64,000 nucleotides of DNA from Bifidobacterium pullorum DSM 20433 (GCF_000771405.1 NZ_JDUI01000001.1:248001-312000), one strand, 5' to 3'. Counted from the stretch's first letter, positions 17,830 through 26,058 are shown. Made by a program: numbers and translations. Notes: generated by a model not told the origin, from the letters alone.

Positions 17830-18141
17830 ACCGCGCACGCCGCCACCCCGCTTCCGAAACGCGTCCATGCACGCATCCCGATGCGCATCGCGGCCGGCCC
17901 GCACGGACAACCTCGACCTACACAACTACGTCAAACCGTTGTAGTTTTACGCGGAGTTCGCATTTCTTTCCACCACCTTTCTCCCGCCATGGCCCATACG
18001 CGCCCGCCCGGGACCGACGATGGAAATGCGGGCGAACCAGACCGCAGACATAACCGAACATCGAACCCAGCCGGCGACCGGGCCGGCACCACAGGCGGAC
18101 GGCCACAACCGCTCCCCGTCCGCGAAAGGCAACAATGCACC
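17830..18141 (+). promoter_or_regulatory. Control region of the phosphonate transporter operon
   Basis: 311 nt without a gene between rpiR and the ABC ATPase. The clearest element is an inverted repeat AACTAC (17924-17929) with GTAGTT (17941-17946), 11-nt spacer, in a locally AT-richer patch about 200 nt before the ATPase start. It is a candidate RpiR operator. The rest shows no recognisable promoter or RNA motif to me. Confidence 0.45.
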
Positions 18142-18939
18142 ATGCTTGAACTGAAGAACATCACCAAGTCGTTCGGCGATGCCCACGTGCTCAACGGCAT
18201 CAGCCTGACCCTCGACAAGGGGCAGATCATGTCGATCCTCGGCCCCTCCGGCGGCGGCAAGACCACGCTGCTGAACATCATCCTGGGCATCACCGACGCC
18301 ACCGGCGGTCAGATCCTCTTCGACGGGGAGGACCTGACCCGGGTGCCGATGGAGAAGCGCGGCTTCAACATCGTGTTCCAGGACTACGCCCTGTTCCCGA
18401 ACCTCAACGCCTTCGAGAACATCACCTACGGCCTGCGCAACAACCCCGGGGTCTCCAGCGAACAGGAGATCCGGGAGATGATTTCGCTGCTCGGCCTCGA
18501 GGAACACCTGACCAAATCGATCGACGAACTGTCCGGCGGACAGAAGCAGCGCGTGGCGCTGGCCCGCACGCTGGTCATGAAGCCGAAGCTCCTGCTGCTC
18601 GACGAGCCGCTGTCCGCGCTCGACGGCGTGATCAAGGAGTCCATCAAGGCCAAGATCAAGCAGATCGTGGACCAGTACCATCTGACCACCATCATGGTCA
18701 CCCACGACCCGGAGGAGGCCTGCACGATGTCCGACCGCGTGCTGATCCTCAACCAGGGCAGGATCGCGCAGTACGACACCCCGGAGAACATCATCGAGCA
18801 CCCGGCCAGCGACTTCGTGCGCGATTTCATCCTGCACCAGCTGGAGGTCAAGCGCAACAACATCTATTCGCTGTTCTCCGAGGACCATGCCGCCGGCAAT
18901 CGCCGCGAACCGGCGCTCGCCGGCATTGGAGAGGAGTGA
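18142..18939 (+). CDS. ABC transporter ATPase, 2-aminoethylphosphonate/iron-type (PotA/FbpC class)
   Basis: Powers import by the fused permease encoded 6 nt downstream. 265 residues: Walker A GPSGGGKTT near 36-44, Q-loop VFQDYALFPN, signature LSGGQKQRVAL, Walker B LLLLDEPLSALD, H-loop MVTHDPEEA. No C-terminal TOBE regulatory domain (the usual PotA length is about 350), which fits the short ATPases of AEP transporters. Start at 18142 (MLELKNITKSFGD) from homology; AAAGG lies 13 nt upstream. The frame extends to 17881 but that part is low-complexity. Confidence 0.92.
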   Translation: MLELKNITKSFGDAHVLNGISLTLDKGQIMSILGPSGGGKTTLLNIILGITDATGGQILFDGEDLTRVPMEKRGFNIVFQDYALFPNLNAFENITYGLRNNPGVSSEQEIREMISLLGLEEHLTKSIDELSGGQKQRVALARTLVMKPKLLLLDEPLSALDGVIKESIKAKIKQIVDQYHLTTIMVTHDPEEACTMSDRVLILNQGRIAQYDTPENIIEHPASDFVRDFILHQLEVKRNNIYSLFSEDHAAGNRREPALAGIGEE

Positions 18940-18945
18940 TCCACG

Positions 18946-21810
18946 ATGTCCGTCGAATCCATCCAAGCGGGCAAGCAGCTGCCCAACATCGCCCCGGAGA
19001 TCCTCAACCATGAGCGCCGCCCCTCCAAGCCGAAGCAGACCGAGCTGTGGGTGCTGCTGGCGGTTGTGGCGGTCGCGTTCTGCGCGTTCCTGATCGTGCC
19101 GATGGCGCTGGTCGTCATCAAATCGTTCCAGACCGGCGACGGCGCGGCCACGCTGAGCAACTACGGCGCGATCATCGCCCAGCCGGAGTTCCTGACCTCG
19201 GTGCTCAACTCGCTCAAGGTGGCGGGCGCCTCCGCGCTGGTCTCGGTGCTGCTCGCGTTCCTGCTGGCCTACACGGTCAACTGCACGAACGTCCCGGTCG
19301 GGCTCAAGAAGGCCGTCTCCCTGCTCACCCAGGTGCCGATGCTGCTGCCGACCATCACCTACGGCTTCGCGATCATCTACAGTTTCGGCAACCAGGGCCT
19401 GATCACCCGCCTGTTCGGCACCCAGCTGTTCGACATCTACGGCTTCACTGGACTGATGATCGGCTACGTGATCTACACGCTGCCCACCTGCTTCCTGCTG
19501 ATCAACAACAGCTTCCAGTTCGTGGACAAGAAGTTCATCATCGTCTCCCACATCATGGGCGACAAGCCGTGGACCACATTCCTCAACACCGTGCTGCGCC
19601 CGCTGGTCGGCACGTTGGCCGTGGCGTTCATCCAGGCGTTCTTCCTGGCGTTCACCGACTACGGCATCCCGACCTCGGTCGGCGGCACCTATGACGTGCT
19701 GGCCATGACCCTGTACAACCAGATGCTCGGTTCGATCCCGAACTTCAACCGCGGTGCCGTGATCGCCGTGTTCATGCTGATCCCCTCGATCCTGTCGATC
19801 ATCCTGATGACGGTTCTGGAACGCTATTCGATCCGCTACTCCAAGGTCTCGCAGGTCGAGCTGCCCAAGGGTCCGGTGCGCGACTGGCTGTGCGGCATCG
19901 GCTCGGTGTTCACGCTGGTGTGCGTGCTCTCGCTGTTCGCGGTGATCCTGGTCATCCCGTTCGTGAACGAATGGCCGTTCGACACCTCGTTCACCCTCGC
20001 GCACATCACCGCGCTGTTCACCGAATCCGAACTGAGTTCGGTGTACACGAACTCGCTGTACGTGGCCGTGATGACCGCCCTTATCGGCTGCCTGTTCGCC
20101 TACGCCGCGGGCCTGGTGACCTCGCGCTCCAAGCTGCCCAACTGGGCCAAGCGCGCGGTGGACGCGATGAGCTCGGTCATCAACACCGTGCCCGGCATGG
20201 TGCTCGGCATCGCGTTCCTGTTCGCGTTCTCCGGCAGCTCGTTGCAGAACACGTTCTGGATCCTCATCATCGCGAACATCGTGCACTACTTCGCCACGCC
20301 GTACCAGATGATCAAGGATTCGCTGTCCAAGATGAACGGCTCGTGGGAGACCACGGCCAAGCTCATGGGCGACAACTGGTTCAAGACGATCATGCGCGTG
20401 GTCACGCCGAACGCGTGGCCGACGATCCTGCAGGTGTTCGGCTACTACTTCGTCAACGCGATGGTCACGATCTCCGCGGTCGTGTTCCTGACCGGCGCCC
20501 GCACGCAGGTCATCACCACCGAAATCTCCGCACTGCAGCATCTGGCCGAGTTCGACCAGATCTTCGCGCTGTCGATCCTGATCTTGGCCACCAACCTGAT
20601 CGTCAAGGGCGTGGTGGCATTGGCCACCCGCGAACGCGGCAAGGCCACGGTTCGCGAACGGGTCGTGCAGGTCGCCACCGCGGCAATGACGGTCCGCCGC
20701 GACTCCCGGCTCGTGGCCGCCGAGCAGGCCTCCCGCTCCGGATCGCCCGACTTCCCGCTGCCTACCACCGGCAACCGTCGCGGCCGCACCATCTTCACCG
20801 GCACCCTCTCCGGCATCCTGACGGTGCTGCTCGTCGCCTTCGGATTCGGCGCGTTCTCCGGAACCGCCGCGGCCGACGGCCAGGTCGTCATCTACACGAA
20901 CGCCGACGACGAGGCCGTCACCGCATTCCAGAACGCGCTCAACGCCAACGGGTTCGAGAACCAGTACGTCATCCAGAGCTTCGGCACCTCCGAGCTCGGC
21001 GGCAAGCTGCTCGCCGAAGGCAAGGCGCTGGAGGCCGACCTGATCACGATGAGCTCGTACTACGTGGATTCGGCGCAGGAACGCAACCACATGTTCGCCG
21101 ACCTGACCGAAGTGAAGTCCCAGCTGCTCCAGGACAGCGGCAACTCCACCGCCCCGGCGTACCGCCGGCCGACCACCGTGCAGGAGGGTGCGATCTTCTA
21201 CAACACCACCGTGCTGCGCGACGAGGGGCTGCCCGTGCCGCAGTCGCTGGCCGACCTGGCCGACCCGATCTACGCGGGCCAGATCTCGGTGACCGACATG
21301 GAGGGCTCCTCCACCGGCTGGCTCATGGTCCAGGCCATCGCCGACGCCTACGGCACCGGCGAGGAAGGCCGCGAGATCCTGACCGGCATCTACCGCAACG
21401 CCGGCCCGCACCTGCAGATGTCCGGCTCCGGACCGCTCAACTCGGTGCGTTCGGGCGAGGTGGCGATCGGCTTCGGCCTGCGCCACCAGGCCGTGGCCGA
21501 CAAGAACGAGGGACTGCCGATCGACTACGTGGACCCCGAAGAGGGCAACTACTCGCTGACCGAGTCGGTGGCCGTGCTCGACAAGGGCGACCGGACGAAC
21601 CCGTTGGCCCAGCGGATGGCCGCCGTCATCATCGACGAGGGCCGCCCCGAACTGCTCCGGACATATCCGAACCCGCTGTACGTGGGCGAACAGGCGCCGG
21701 ACAACGGTTCAGCGAACCCGCAGGTCTTCCCCGAGGCGCTGACCGTGGACCTGCTGCAGGAGCACCAGGACTTCTCCGAAGCCTGCAAGCGCGAGGCGCA
21801 GGGCAAGTAG
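18946..21810 (+). CDS. Fused ABC permease-permease-substrate-binding protein, probable 2-aminoethylphosphonate importer
   Basis: 954 residues in one frame. Residues about 35-290 and 300-560 are two binding-protein-dependent permease domains in tandem (PhnU/FbpB type), each with the cytoplasmic EAA loop contacting the ATPase. A basic linker (about 575-615) leads to an extra membrane segment (about 619-641, TGTLSGILTVLLVAFGFGAF), then a periplasmic-binding-protein domain (about 647-950) starting VVIYTNADDE, as in FbpA/PhnS-type proteins. In most bacteria the binding protein is a separate gene; here it is tethered behind its own membrane anchor, putting it outside. No stop, frameshift or internal ribosome site is evident at the junction. 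Substrate is inferred from phnW and phnX immediately downstream. Confidence 0.88.
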   Translation: MSVESIQAGKQLPNIAPEILNHERRPSKPKQTELWVLLAVVAVAFCAFLIVPMALVVIKSFQTGDGAATLSNYGAIIAQPEFLTSVLNSLKVAGASALVSVLLAFLLAYTVNCTNVPVGLKKAVSLLTQVPMLLPTITYGFAIIYSFGNQGLITRLFGTQLFDIYGFTGLMIGYVIYTLPTCFLLINNSFQFVDKKFIIVSHIMGDKPWTTFLNTVLRPLVGTLAVAFIQAFFLAFTDYGIPTSVGGTYDVLAMTLYNQMLGSIPNFNRGAVIAVFMLIPSILSIILMTVLERYSIRYSKVSQVELPKGPVRDWLCGIGSVFTLVCVLSLFAVILVIPFVNEWPFDTSFTLAHITALFTESELSSVYTNSLYVAVMTALIGCLFAYAAGLVTSRSKLPNWAKRAVDAMSSVINTVPGMVLGIAFLFAFSGSSLQNTFWILIIANIVHYFATPYQMIKDSLSKMNGSWETTAKLMGDNWFKTIMRVVTPNAWPTILQVFGYYFVNAMVTISAVVFLTGARTQVITTEISALQHLAEFDQIFALSILILATNLIVKGVVALATRERGKATVRERVVQVATAAMTVRRDSRLVAAEQASRSGSPDFPLPTTGNRRGRTIFTGTLSGILTVLLVAFGFGAFSGTAAADGQVVIYTNADDEAVTAFQNALNANGFENQYVIQSFGTSELGGKLLAEGKALEADLITMSSYYVDSAQERNHMFADLTEVKSQLLQDSGNSTAPAYRRPTTVQEGAIFYNTTVLRDEGLPVPQSLADLADPIYAGQISVTDMEGSSTGWLMVQAIADAYGTGEEGREILTGIYRNAGPHLQMSGSGPLNSVRSGEVAIGFGLRHQAVADKNEGLPIDYVDPEEGNYSLTESVAVLDKGDRTNPLAQRMAAVIIDEGRPELLRTYPNPLYVGEQAPDNGSANPQVFPEALTVDLLQEHQDFSEACKREAQGK

Positions 21811-21857
21811 CTCAGCCCCGGGGGCGCGCCCGGGGTGCACGCCCTCCCCTTTTGCGC

Positions 21858-21922
21858 GAATCGGCCGATTCTTACGTTGGCATCGCAACCATATGGCCGA
21901 TTCCGCAAGAATCCTCCGATTC
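21858..21922. repeat. Repeat family 2 element, copy A
   Basis: Two palindromic blocks, GAATCGGCCGATTC (21858-21871) and GAATCCTCCGATTC (21909-21922), exactly 51 bp apart start to start, with a 37-nt middle containing CGTTGGCATCGCAAC. An inverted copy with identical spacing lies at 33393-33457. It sits between the transporter stop and phnW. Confidence 0.8.
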
Positions 21923-21991
21923 GTGCATGCAGACCACCTCACATCTGCACACCGCAACCACAGAACCATACAGAAAGGCACACGCACCATC

Positions 21992-23164
21992 ATGAACCGC
22001 GACTACAAGCTGCTGACCCCCGGCCCGCTGACCACCACCCGCACGGTCAAGGAGGAGATGCTCTTCGACCACTGCACCTGGGACGACGACTACAAGGCCA
22101 TCACCCAGAAGATCCGCGCCGACCTGCTTGAACTCGCCCACTGCAACCCCGCCGAGTACACCACCGTGCTGATGCAGGGCTCCGGCACCTTCGGTGTGGA
22201 GAGCGTGCTGACCAGCGTCATCGGCGCCGACGAGAAGGTGCTGCTGTGCACCAACGGCGCGTACGGCGACCGTCAGGTCAAGATCTGCGAGCACGCCGGC
22301 ATCGACTACGTGCAGTACGCCGAGCCGTACGACCGGATCCCGGACGCCGCGCGTGTGGCCGAGATCCTCGACATCGACCCGTCGATCACCCACGTCTCGA
22401 TGATCCACTCGGAGACCACCTCCGGCTTGCTCAACGACATCGAGTCGGTGGCCCGCGTGGCCAAGGCGCACGGCTGCACGTTCATCGTGGACGCGATGAG
22501 CTCGTTCGGCGGCGTGGACATTCCGGTGTCCGACTGGGGCATCGACTTCCTGGTCAGCTCCGCCAACAAATGCATCCAGGGCGTGCCCGGCTTCAGCTTC
22601 ATCATCTGCAACACGGCCCGGCTGAAGGCGTCGCGCGGCAAGGCGCGCAGCCTGTCGCTGGACCTGTGGGACCAGTGGAACACGCTGGAGAAGGACGGCG
22701 GCAAGTGGCGCTACACCTCCCCCACCCACGTGGTGCTCGCGTTCAACAGGGCGCTCGACGAGATGAAGGCCGAGGGCGGCATCCCCGCGCGTTCGGCCCG
22801 CTACGCCACCAACAACCGCATGCTGATCGCCCGGATGAAGGCGCTCGGGTTCGGCACGTTCCTCGAGGACCATCAGGGCCCGATCATCACCACCTTCACC
22901 TACCCGGAGGGCGCGGGCTTCGACTTCGCGGACATGTACGCGTTCATCAAGGAGCGCGGCTACGCGATCTACCCGGGCAAACTGACCGACGAGGAGACGT
23001 TCCGTCTGGGCAACATCGGCGAGATCTACCCCGACGACATCCGCCGCGTGACCGAACTGTTCGCCATGTACATGGCCGAGCGCGGCCTGCTCGAGGCCTG
23101 CGCCGGCACCGCCGACATCGCCGCCGCCATCGAGGCGATGGACGAGGCGTCGGCCGCTCTGTGA
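21992..23164 (+). CDS. phnW: 2-aminoethylphosphonate-pyruvate transaminase
   Basis: PLP enzyme that moves the amino group of 2-aminoethylphosphonate to pyruvate, giving phosphonoacetaldehyde and alanine. 390 residues, class V aminotransferase fold. Visible: LLTPGPLTTT (7-16) at the N-terminus, QGSGTFGVE (cofactor phosphate), VDAMSSFG with Asp167, and the Schiff-base Lys193 in SSANKCIQG. The start at 21992 is set by homology (MNRDYKLL); the frame runs upstream into the repeat. Located 181 nt after the transporter and 34 nt before phnX; the substrate is supported by this context. Confidence 0.95.
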   Translation: MNRDYKLLTPGPLTTTRTVKEEMLFDHCTWDDDYKAITQKIRADLLELAHCNPAEYTTVLMQGSGTFGVESVLTSVIGADEKVLLCTNGAYGDRQVKICEHAGIDYVQYAEPYDRIPDAARVAEILDIDPSITHVSMIHSETTSGLLNDIESVARVAKAHGCTFIVDAMSSFGGVDIPVSDWGIDFLVSSANKCIQGVPGFSFIICNTARLKASRGKARSLSLDLWDQWNTLEKDGGKWRYTSPTHVVLAFNRALDEMKAEGGIPARSARYATNNRMLIARMKALGFGTFLEDHQGPIITTFTYPEGAGFDFADMYAFIKERGYAIYPGKLTDEETFRLGNIGEIYPDDIRRVTELFAMYMAERGLLEACAGTADIAAAIEAMDEASAAL

Positions 23165-23198
23165 CAACCCGATAACCGCATAGCAAAGGATGTATCTG

Positions 23199-23975
23199 AT
23201 GACCAACCGTTTCGACGCCGTGATCTTCGACTGGGCCGGCACCACCGTGGACTATGGCTGCTTCGCCCCCGTGCAGGCGTTCGTGGAGGCGTTCCGCGAG
23301 TTCGGCGTGGAGCCGACGATGGATGAGACCCGTCAGCCGATGGGCATGCTCAAGCATGACCACATCAGGACGATGATGGGCATGGACCGCATCGCCCGCG
23401 CATGGGAGGACGCGCATGGCGCCGCCCCCACCGATGCGGATGTGGACGCCGTCTACAGCCACTTCGAGCCCAAGCTGCTGAGCATCCTCGACCGGTTCGC
23501 CGACCCGAAGCCGGGGGTGATCGACGCCGTGGCCGCGCTGCGCGAGGCCGGATTGAAGATCGGCTCGACCACCGGCTACACCGACGCGATGATGGAGATC
23601 GTCGTGCCGAAGGCCGCCGAGCTCGGCTACGCCCCCGACCATTGGGTCAGCGCCGACGGCACGCAGGGCTTCGGCCGCCCCTACCCGTACATGATCTTCC
23701 ACAACATGCAGGTGATGCAGCTAATGGATGTGCGACGCGTGGCCAAGGTCGGCGACACGGTCTCCGACATCAAGGAAGGCAAGAACGCCGGCACATTCAC
23801 CATCGGTGTGACCGAGGGCAGCTCGCAGATGGGCCTCACGCAGGCCGAGTTCGAGGTCCTCTCCCCCGCCGAGCGGGACCGCGAGCGCCTGATGGCGCGC
23901 GAGGCGTTCCTGGCCGCCGGTGCCGACGCGGTCATCGACACGATGGCCGAGCTGCCCGCCCTGCTGCTGGGCTGA
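23199..23975 (+). CDS. phnX: Phosphonoacetaldehyde hydrolase (phosphonatase)
   Basis: Cleaves the C-P bond of phosphonoacetaldehyde to acetaldehyde and phosphate; HAD superfamily. 258 residues. Visible: DWAGTTVD (nucleophile Asp11, and Ala13 in the DxA form typical of phosphonatases), Schiff-base Lys52 in MGMLKHDH within the cap domain, and GDTVSDIKEG (metal-binding loop). Start at 23199: AAAGGA is 8 nt upstream, whereas the earlier ATG at 23190 overlaps that site. Ends the phosphonate operon; a tandem-hairpin array follows. Confidence 0.95.
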   Translation: MTNRFDAVIFDWAGTTVDYGCFAPVQAFVEAFREFGVEPTMDETRQPMGMLKHDHIRTMMGMDRIARAWEDAHGAAPTDADVDAVYSHFEPKLLSILDRFADPKPGVIDAVAALREAGLKIGSTTGYTDAMMEIVVPKAAELGYAPDHWVSADGTQGFGRPYPYMIFHNMQVMQLMDVRRVAKVGDTVSDIKEGKNAGTFTIGVTEGSSQMGLTQAEFEVLSPAERDRERLMAREAFLAAGADAVIDTMAELPALLLG

Positions 23976-24009
23976 ACGCATCCATCACCCCGGCATATGC
24001 CGCAGAGGC

Positions 24010-24075
24010 ACGGTTCTCAAGGCGTACGATCTCAGCCTCAGCCTGCTGTTCCAAGCCACAGCTCGTGAGAACCGT
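24010..24075. repeat. Inverted repeat behind phnX
   Basis: ACGGTTCTCA (24010-24019) pairs with TGAGAACCGT (24066-24075), 46-nt loop. Immediately precedes the tandem-hairpin array and may form part of the same termination region. Confidence 0.55.
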
Positions 24076-24084
24076 CTTCGGGTG

Positions 24085-24220
24085 CGTGTTGTCATCTCCA
24101 CGCGACAACACGCCTTCCAACCCGCATGCACAGCGCCGTGTTGTCGCATCCGTGCGACAACACGCGCCCGAAGACGAGACCAGCATGCCGTGTTGTCGCG
24201 TCCGTGCGACAACACGGCAT
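24085..24220. repeat. Three tandem hairpins on a 52-bp period
   Basis: Three copies of the stem CGTGTTGTC/GACAACACG, starting at 24085, 24137 and 24189 (exactly 52 bp apart). Copy 1 has 9-bp arms, copy 2 12-bp arms (24137-24148 with 24153-24164), and copy 3 15-bp arms when flanks are included (24185-24199 with 24206-24220). A wider inverted repeat joins 24074-24093 with 24156-24175. It fills the gap between the converging phnX and hydrolase genes; a multi-step bidirectional terminator is the simplest role. Confidence 0.85.
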
Positions 24221-24239
24221 TTGCGTATCCTCCGCCGGA

Positions 24240-25241
24240 TCAGCGCAGGTGTTCGTTGAAGAACGTCTCCAGTTTGCCGAAGGGGATCGCGTCCTTGCCG
24301 CCGCCGTCATACAGGTCGGTGTGCACGGCATCCGGGATGATCAGCAGTTCCTTGTTGTCCGCGTACGGGTTGTCCTTGACCATGGCGGCGTAGGCGTCGC
24401 GGCTGAAATAGCAGGAATGGGCCTTCTCACCGTGCATCACCAGCACCGCGCTGCGGATCTCATTGACGTACTGCAGGATCGGCTGGTTCAGGAAGGACAT
24501 GCAGCCGATGACGCTCCATCCGCCGTTGGAGTTCAGGGAACGGGGATGGTAGCCGCGCGGGGTCTTGTAGTAGTCGTAGTAGTCCTTGACGAAGAACGGG
24601 GCGTCGTCCGGGAGCGGATCGACCACGCCGCCGGCCAGCGCGTATGCGCCGCTGCGGTAGTCCGCGGTCCGCTGCGCGTTCAGCGCCCGCTTCTTCTCGT
24701 AACGGGCGTCGGCGGAATCCTCCGCGTCGAAGTAACCCTTGGCATTGACGCGGGTCATGTCGTACATCGTGGATGCCACGGTCGCCTTGATGCGGGTGTC
24801 CAGTGCGGCCGCGTTCAGCGCCATGCCGCCCCAACCGCAGATGCCGATGGTGCCGATGCGTTCAGAATCCACGTTCTCCTGCACGGACAGGAAGTCGACG
24901 GCTGCCTGGAAGTCCTCGGTGTTGATGTCCGGTGAGGCCATGTAGCGGGGTTCGCCGCCGCTTTCGCCGGTGAAGGAGGGGTCGAAGGCGATGGTCAGGA
25001 ATCCGCGTTCCGCCATCGTCTGCGCGTACAGGCCCGCGGCCTGCTCCTTGACCGCGCCGAACGGACCGCACACCGCGATTGCGGCCAGGCGTCCGGCGGC
25101 GTTCTTCGGCTCGTACAGGTCGGCCGCCAACGTAATGCCGTACCGGTTGCGGAAGGTGACCTTGCGATGGTTCACCTGCTCGCTTTTCGGGAATGTCTTG
25201 TCCCATTCCTCGGTGAGGGTCAGGGTTGTGGTATCCGCCAT
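24240..25241 (-). CDS. Alpha/beta hydrolase (dienelactone-hydrolase/YcjY-like) with GxCxG elbow
   Basis: 333-residue cytoplasmic alpha/beta hydrolase; the reaction is unknown. The nucleophile elbow reads GICGWGG, with Cys where Ser is usual, as in dienelactone hydrolases. Other catalytic candidates: Asp in the AFDPSFTGESGG loop or later, and His in IPDAVHTDLYD near the end. Start 25241 (MADTTTLTL) has AAAGGA 10 nt upstream. It is transcribed divergently from merR and its promoter has the MerR-type 19-bp spacer, so induction by the MerR protein is likely; aldehyde or thiol stress would suit such regulators, but that is inference. Confidence 0.82.
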   Translation of the reverse strand: MADTTTLTLTEEWDKTFPKSEQVNHRKVTFRNRYGITLAADLYEPKNAAGRLAAIAVCGPFGAVKEQAAGLYAQTMAERGFLTIAFDPSFTGESGGEPRYMASPDINTEDFQAAVDFLSVQENVDSERIGTIGICGWGGMALNAAALDTRIKATVASTMYDMTRVNAKGYFDAEDSADARYEKKRALNAQRTADYRSGAYALAGGVVDPLPDDAPFFVKDYYDYYKTPRGYHPRSLNSNGGWSVIGCMSFLNQPILQYVNEIRSAVLVMHGEKAHSCYFSRDAYAAMVKDNPYADNKELLIIPDAVHTDLYDGGGKDAIPFGKLETFFNEHLR

Positions 25242-25344
25242 GATTCGTTGTCCTTTCCTTGCGATGATCGTCGCGACCGAATCCGTCCGACCTCTTCCGG
25301 ACTGTGGGAAACCGCTGTTCCGGCTCGTCTCGGATCGCAGTATG

Positions 25345-25375
25345 ATCGTAGAAGTTGAAGTTAACTTAAGGTCAA
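25345..25375 (-). promoter_or_regulatory. MerR-type promoter/operator of the hydrolase gene
   Basis: On the minus strand: -35 TTGACC (25375-25370), exactly 19-bp spacer holding the palindrome AAGTTAACTT, and -10 TACGAT (25350-25345). A 19-bp spacer with a dyad between the boxes is the hallmark of promoters that MerR proteins activate by DNA twisting. Confidence 0.8.
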
Positions 25376-25408
25376 GCATCGTGGCGTGTCGCCGCGAAGG
25401 AGGACACC

Positions 25409-25840
25409 ATGCACTATTCGATCGGCGAGGTATCGGACGTCACCGGCATTGCGGCGTCCACGCTCCGCTATTACGACCGCGAGGGCATGTTCCCCGCGAT
25501 GGAACGTTCCTCCGGCGGCATCCGCGTGTTCTCCGACACGGAGCTGGCCACGCTCAAGGTCATCGAATGCCTGAAATCCTCGGGCATGTCGATCAGAGAC
25601 ATCAAGGAGTTCCTCGGTTGGTGCCAGGAGGGTGATTCATCCATCGGCAAACGCCGCGCGATGTTCCACCGCAGGCTCGCCGAGGTCGAGTCACAGATCG
25701 CCGAGCTCGAACGCACCCGCAACATGCTGCGCTACAAGTGCTGGTACTACGACACCGCAGCCGCAGCCGGCACCGAGGACGCCGTGCGGGACCTCCCCGA
25801 CGAGGCCATTCCGGAGGACCTGCGCGATTACCGCATCTGA
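25409..25840 (+). CDS. MerR-family transcriptional regulator
   Basis: 143 residues. N-terminal winged helix (SIGEVSDVTGIAASTLRYYDR, with the typical RYYDREGM), then a coiled-coil dimer helix (about 75-118, rich in RLAEVESQIAELERTR). A Cys in the RYKCWYY motif (about 111) is positioned like the sensor Cys of AdhR/NmlR-type aldehyde or thiol-stress regulators. The start has AAGGAGG 6-7 nt upstream. Divergent from the hydrolase it probably controls. Confidence 0.9.
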   Translation: MHYSIGEVSDVTGIAASTLRYYDREGMFPAMERSSGGIRVFSDTELATLKVIECLKSSGMSIRDIKEFLGWCQEGDSSIGKRRAMFHRRLAEVESQIAELERTRNMLRYKCWYYDTAAAAGTEDAVRDLPDEAIPEDLRDYRI

Positions 25841-25926
25841 ACAGGGCCACACCGGTGGATTCGGCGACATCCTTCGGTCACCCACAAGGCCCATCCACGA
25901 GGCCTGACCACAAGACCCATTCCACC

Positions 25927-26058
25927 CGACACTCCCGGCCTCTCCGGACTCTGATGCATCGTGACCGTGATACATGTCGCAAACCGTTGAAATTCCAACG
26001 GTTTTGAAGTTAGTTCAGAGTCACGTTGCATCAGAGTCCGGAGCACTCGGGAGTGTCG
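25927..26058. repeat. Nested palindromic element (repeat family 1), overlapping the XRE gene end
   Basis: Outer arms of 32 nt (25927-25958 with 26027-26058) with a 4-nt mismatched bubble; the arms continue inward through TCGTGACCGTGA / TCAGAGTCACG. The tip is AAACCGTTG (25981-25989) with CAACGGTTT (25996-26004). The core GGACTCTGATGCATCG matches the elements at 8981, 27092 and 52490. The right arm encodes the last residues and stop codon of the XRE-family gene. Confidence 0.85.

Noticed and set aside
17947..21486. 1179-residue open frame on the minus strand opposite the transporter genes
   Set aside because: Antisense to clear ABC and permease genes. Its composition (His/Arg/Asp/Gly-rich, no domains) is typical of high-GC shadow frames, as are those at 37140-39830 and 33427-35676.
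24085..24220. Regular palindromic repeats resembling a CRISPR array
   Set aside because: Only three units, with 26-nt gaps of partly related sequence, perfect stem-loops, no cas genes, and located exactly between converging genes.
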